Origin: DAISJD01 sp036821645
GTDB lineage: Bacteria > Pseudomonadota > Alphaproteobacteria > ATCC43930 > CGMCC-115725
Direction: 5' to 3'
NCBI GenBank assembly: GCA_036821645.1
Contig: DAISJD010000074.1
Coordinates: forward strand, 1 to 15,619
Length of the DNA stretch: 15,619 nt
Position 1 is the stretch's first letter. Each line of letters starts with the position of its first letter. A program made the position numbers and the translations under genes. The notes below the pieces were generated by a model. It did not search any database, was not told the DNA's origin, and saw only the letters and a list, made by a program, of their open reading frames with translations. This document shows, one piece after another, positions 12,822-15,619 of this stretch.

Positions 12822-14627
12822 TCAGTTTCCGCGCATTTTCACGTAACTGCCGGGGGCCTCTTCGATCGCGGGCAATTTGCCGTCGCCGGGTACCCGAGGC
12901 GGGACGGTGCCATGGTCATATTTACTGATCCACTTGTCCCATTCCGGCCACCAAGAACCGGGGAAGGATTTCGCCCCGTCGAACCATTCGTCGGGGGTCT
13001 TGGCGATTTTGGCATTGGTCCAGAAATTATATTTATTGGCTTCGGGCGGATTGACCACACCGGCGATATGGCCCGACCCCGCAAGACAGAATTTCACCGG
13101 ACCGCCATAGAGTTGTGTGGCCGCATAGGATGATTTCCAGGGGGCGATATGGTCTTCTTTGGTGGCCAGAATAAAGATCGGCGTCTTGACTCGACTAAGA
13201 TCGATCGCTTCGCCCTTGATCGTGAGACCGTTCGCCACCGCGAGCTTGTTTTGTTGATACATGTTGCGCAGATAATAACTGTGCATGGCATAGGGCATGC
13301 GCGTCGCATCCGAGTTCCAATAGAGAAGATCGAAGGGAAACGGTTCCTTGCCCAAGAGGTAATTGCTGACCACGAACGACCAGATGAGATCGTTGGCGCG
13401 CAGCATGTTGAAGGTGGTCGCCATGTCGCCCGCATCGAGATAGCCGCTCTTTGCCATGCGGTTTTCCAGGGCCTGGATCTGTTCCTCATCGATGAAGACA
13501 GACAATTCGCCCGCTTCGGTAAAATCGACCATCGTGGTGAAGAATGTGGCGCTGGCAACCCGTTTGTCGCCCTTGGCCGCCATATAGGCCAGGGTCGTCG
13601 CCAAGAGTGTGCCGCCGATGCAATAGCCGATGGCGTTGACGTCAGGTTCGCCCGTCGCCTCGCTGATTGCGTCGAGGGCGGCAAGGGGGCCTAGTGTCAT
13701 ATAATCTTCAAAGGTCTTCGCCGCCAATTCCGTGTCGGGATTGACCCAGGAAATCACGAAGACCGTGTGACCTTGGGCCACGGCCCACCGAATGAAGGAG
13801 TTTTTGGGCCGCAAATCCAAAATATAATATTTGTTGATCCAGGGCGGAATGATCAGCAACGGACGTTTGCGGACGGTTTCGGTGACCGGCGAATATTGCA
13901 GCAACTGCATCAAGGGGTTTTGATAGACGACCTTGCCGGGGGTGAGGGCGATATTCTCGCCCAGTTTGAAGGCTTCCATGTCGGTCATGCGGACCGAGAG
14001 CTGGCCCTTGCCGCGCTCCAGATCGTCCAGCATGTTCTGAAGGCCCTTCAGCAGATTTTCGCCGCCCGAGTCGATCGTCGCCTTCAACACTTCGGGATTG
14101 GTCATGACGAAATTCGAGGGTGCCATGGCATCGACGAATTGACGGGTATAGAAATCGACTTTTTTGGCGGTTTTCGTGTCGAGCCCTTCGACATTGCGGA
14201 CGGTTTGCTGCAGAAACCGCGCGGACAGCAGGTAGGATTGTTTGATATAATCAAACAACATATTTTCTTCCCAGGCGGGATCCTTGAACCGCTTGTCCCC
14301 CTTCGGGGTTTCGATGACCGGCTCTGCCTCGCCCCCCATCAGGCGTTCGGCCGTACGCTGCCATAGGCGCATATAGTCGTTCCAGAGCGACATCTGCGCC
14401 TGCATGAGGCGGGCAGGATCGACCATCAACTTTGCGGTCATCTCAAGAAAGGCACCGGCGACATTGAGCGGATCGCCCATGCCGAGGGTCGCGGGCGTTG
14501 CCGGTTCTTTCGATTGCTTGGCCATGAAGTCGGCGACAAGACGTTGGCTGCGTTCGGCAATCCGGGCGACGGCGCGGGAAAGTTCTACCGGATCGGGGAG
14601 TTTGCTCGGCGGCGGCGAGTCGGTCAT
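12822..14627 (-). CDS. phaC: class I poly(3-hydroxyalkanoate) synthase
   Basis: PhaC polymerises (R)-3-hydroxyacyl-CoA into storage polyester at the surface of cytoplasmic granules. From ATG 14627 the protein has 601 residues, the class I length. The N-terminal PhaC_N region includes DPARLMQAQMSLWNDYMRLW (70-89). The alpha/beta-hydrolase core has the lipase-like box GYCIGG with catalytic C336, the acid D492 in TKEDHIAPW, and H520 in GSGHIAG, equivalent to the known Cys-Asp-His triad of the family. The C-terminus contains WPEWDKWI and ends in YVKMRGN. Start choice: GGGAG lies five bases before ATG 14627; ATG 14639 in the same frame has a weaker site. No PhaE or PhaR subunit gene is adjacent, consistent with class I. 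It leads a tight minus-strand group with the EamA permease and Rsm22-like genes. Confidence 0.97.
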   Translation of the reverse strand: MTDSPPPSKLPDPVELSRAVARIAERSQRLVADFMAKQSKEPATPATLGMGDPLNVAGAFLEMTAKLMVDPARLMQAQMSLWNDYMRLWQRTAERLMGGEAEPVIETPKGDKRFKDPAWEENMLFDYIKQSYLLSARFLQQTVRNVEGLDTKTAKKVDFYTRQFVDAMAPSNFVMTNPEVLKATIDSGGENLLKGLQNMLDDLERGKGQLSVRMTDMEAFKLGENIALTPGKVVYQNPLMQLLQYSPVTETVRKRPLLIIPPWINKYYILDLRPKNSFIRWAVAQGHTVFVISWVNPDTELAAKTFEDYMTLGPLAALDAISEATGEPDVNAIGYCIGGTLLATTLAYMAAKGDKRVASATFFTTMVDFTEAGELSVFIDEEQIQALENRMAKSGYLDAGDMATTFNMLRANDLIWSFVVSNYLLGKEPFPFDLLYWNSDATRMPYAMHSYYLRNMYQQNKLAVANGLTIKGEAIDLSRVKTPIFILATKEDHIAPWKSSYAATQLYGGPVKFCLAGSGHIAGVVNPPEANKYNFWTNAKIAKTPDEWFDGAKSFPGSWWPEWDKWISKYDHGTVPPRVPGDGKLPAIEEAPGSYVKMRGN

Positions 14628-14994
14628 GGGGTCTCCCATCAGTCTTTTTTGCTTTCCCTCATCTTCTGGTCGGATGAGGCGAGATGAAGTGCAGATGCCC
14701 CTATCGATACGACAAAAGCGGCAAATATGCCAGCCGATACAGCGTCATTTTTTCCCGGTTCCGGCGTTTTTGCGGCCCCATGCTCATGAAGTTCCTATGC
14801 CCGGACATGGGACGGAAAAACCGGCTCGACCGCTTCATGATCCCTTCAATCGATGCCGGGTGGGGTTGCAGACACTGTTGTAGGCTTGATTGCCGGGCCG
14901 TCACCCTCTAAGACGGTATGTTGGATGGCGTCCTATGGATGGCGACGCCTGCCGATGGGGGTAAGGGATGGCAAGCGTGCACAAGGATCGATCG
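14628..14994. other. divergent intergenic region between phaC and the terminal lipoprotein gene
   Basis: About 367 bases without a secure gene. Near phaC there is a perfect 7-bp hairpin, CCTCATC (14657-14663) with GATGAGG (14673-14679), in the phaC leader about 30 bases before its start. On the plus strand an open frame from ATG 14684 to 14911 would encode 75 residues with eight cysteines and a GAGG four bases upstream; it resembles no family I know and is not called as a gene. Neither promoter could be picked out. Confidence 0.5.
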
Positions 14995-15619
14995 ATGGCA
15001 ACAAGATGGGCGGCAATGGCGGCATCGTCCGTGGCGCTTTTCGCCTTGGGTGGGTGTAGTACCCTTGAGGATATCAATCCGATCAATGTGTTCCGCGATC
15101 TGACCGGCGCCTCAAAAAACGATCCCGCTCCGGATGCGCGCAACAGCGCCAATCTCGAAAACGGCAGCAAGATCCCCTTTCCGAACTTGGCCAGCGTTCC
15201 GTCGATCCCAACGCGCGGTCTCAGCAAGGAAGACAAGGAAAAATTGGCGCAAGCCCTCGTGGCTGATCGGGACAATGCGCGCCATACCGACGATCAGGTT
15301 CGTGCCGGCAATGGGTCTGCTACGGTACCGGCCTTAGGGGCTTTGCCCGATGAACGCCTGCCGACAGTGGGCGAGGTGAGGCGCGAAGGCCCACCCCCCA
15401 CGGGCGAGGCCCAGCAGCCTAGCCGCCGCCTCTCGGTGGGGGGTGCTCTTGGCCTGCGCAATCCGCGTCCTCAACCGGCGGCCCAAGAATCGGCTTTGGC
15501 CCCACCAATCCCGCGCGCCGTACCGCAGGCGGAAACGCCCAGAGAGACACCGGCCCCGGCCGAAATTGCTCCCTTGCCCCCGCCCGTGCCGGTTCAGCCG
15601 CCCGAAGGCGTTCCAGCCC
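14995..15619 (+). CDS. proline-rich lipoprotein, N-terminal part (runs off the window)
   Basis: The frame is open from ATG 14995 to the last base, giving 208 residues of a longer protein. It starts with a lipoprotein signal MATRWAAMAASSVALFALGGC; the lipobox is L-G-G-C with C21 as the lipidated residue, and serine at the next position predicts outer-membrane placement. Then come INPINVFRDLTG, IPFPNLASVPSIPTR and LVADRDNARHTDDQ, wording I associate with alphaproteobacterial envelope lipoproteins that often end in an OmpA-like peptidoglycan-binding domain. From about residue 120 the chain is rich in proline, alanine and glutamate (for example LPPPVPVQPPEG), a likely flexible linker. Whether an OmpA domain follows cannot be seen. 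AAGGA lies seven bases before ATG 14995; ATG 14968 in the same frame, with GGGGG upstream, would add nine residues. Confidence 0.8.
   Translation, partial: MATRWAAMAASSVALFALGGCSTLEDINPINVFRDLTGASKNDPAPDARNSANLENGSKIPFPNLASVPSIPTRGLSKEDKEKLAQALVADRDNARHTDDQVRAGNGSATVPALGALPDERLPTVGEVRREGPPPTGEAQQPSRRLSVGGALGLRNPRPQPAAQESALAPPIPRAVPQAETPRETPAPAEIAPLPPPVPVQPPEGVPA

Noticed and set aside
1..15619. Mobile elements, CRISPR arrays, toxin-antitoxin or phage-defence genes
   Set aside because: No transposase, terminal inverted repeats, spaced repeats or defence-type domains were found on either strand.

Overview
This window looks like chromosomal DNA of a GC-rich alphaproteobacterium, most likely Rhodospirillales-like. 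The evidence is gene content: a class I PHA synthase, an NsrR/Rrf2-type regulator, a stand-alone CinA-type molybdopterin-binding domain, SfsA, an alphaproteobacterial-type Rsm22 protein with an iron-sulfur cysteine set, and class I MetAP next to RadC. This placement is inferred from family resemblance alone. No transposase, integrase, phage gene or CRISPR array was seen, so most of the window is ordinary core genome.

Layout. Bases 3-212 (+) are the 3' end of an Rrf2/NsrR-like regulator. A convergent minus-strand block follows: a CinA-domain protein (948-1733), then tRNA-Leu(UAA) (766-850), then a small DUF1499-like lipoprotein (to 251) whose start is unclear because it runs up against the tRNA. 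sfsA (1832-2533) diverges from the CinA gene. Downstream are map (2721-3533) and radC (3566-4255), almost touching. The map leader holds three tandem 17-bp repeats. Next is a sharply AT-rich gap (only 15 G/C in 4321-4440), then a two-gene plus-strand module: a Tat-exported DUF1501 protein (4484-5698) and a DUF1800 protein (5724-7283). Neither family has an established function.

The next minus-strand block is a membrane-anchored SPFH protein (slipin, 8026-8811) followed by a WrbA-like flavodoxin-fold protein (7353-7928). The slipin promoter overlaps a perfect 18-bp palindrome. Divergently, argC (9083-10129) and a gamma-class carbonic anhydrase-like protein (10165-10686) form a plus-strand pair, preceded by a leader with mutually exclusive hairpins. 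Convergent to these is a tight minus-strand group, phaC (14627-12822), an EamA permease (12793-11771) and the Rsm22-like methyltransferase (11763-10708). The window ends inside a proline-rich lipoprotein gene (from 14995).

Most genes are housekeeping: N-terminal Met removal, arginine synthesis, carbon storage, and ribosome or mitoribosome-type assembly. The least understood parts are the DUF1501-DUF1800 export module with its AT-rich upstream gap, the slipin operator-promoter, the argC leader, and the tRNA-lipoprotein junction. I found no clear evidence of a wholly new multi-gene system; the DUF1501/DUF1800 pair is the best candidate for unknown biochemistry.
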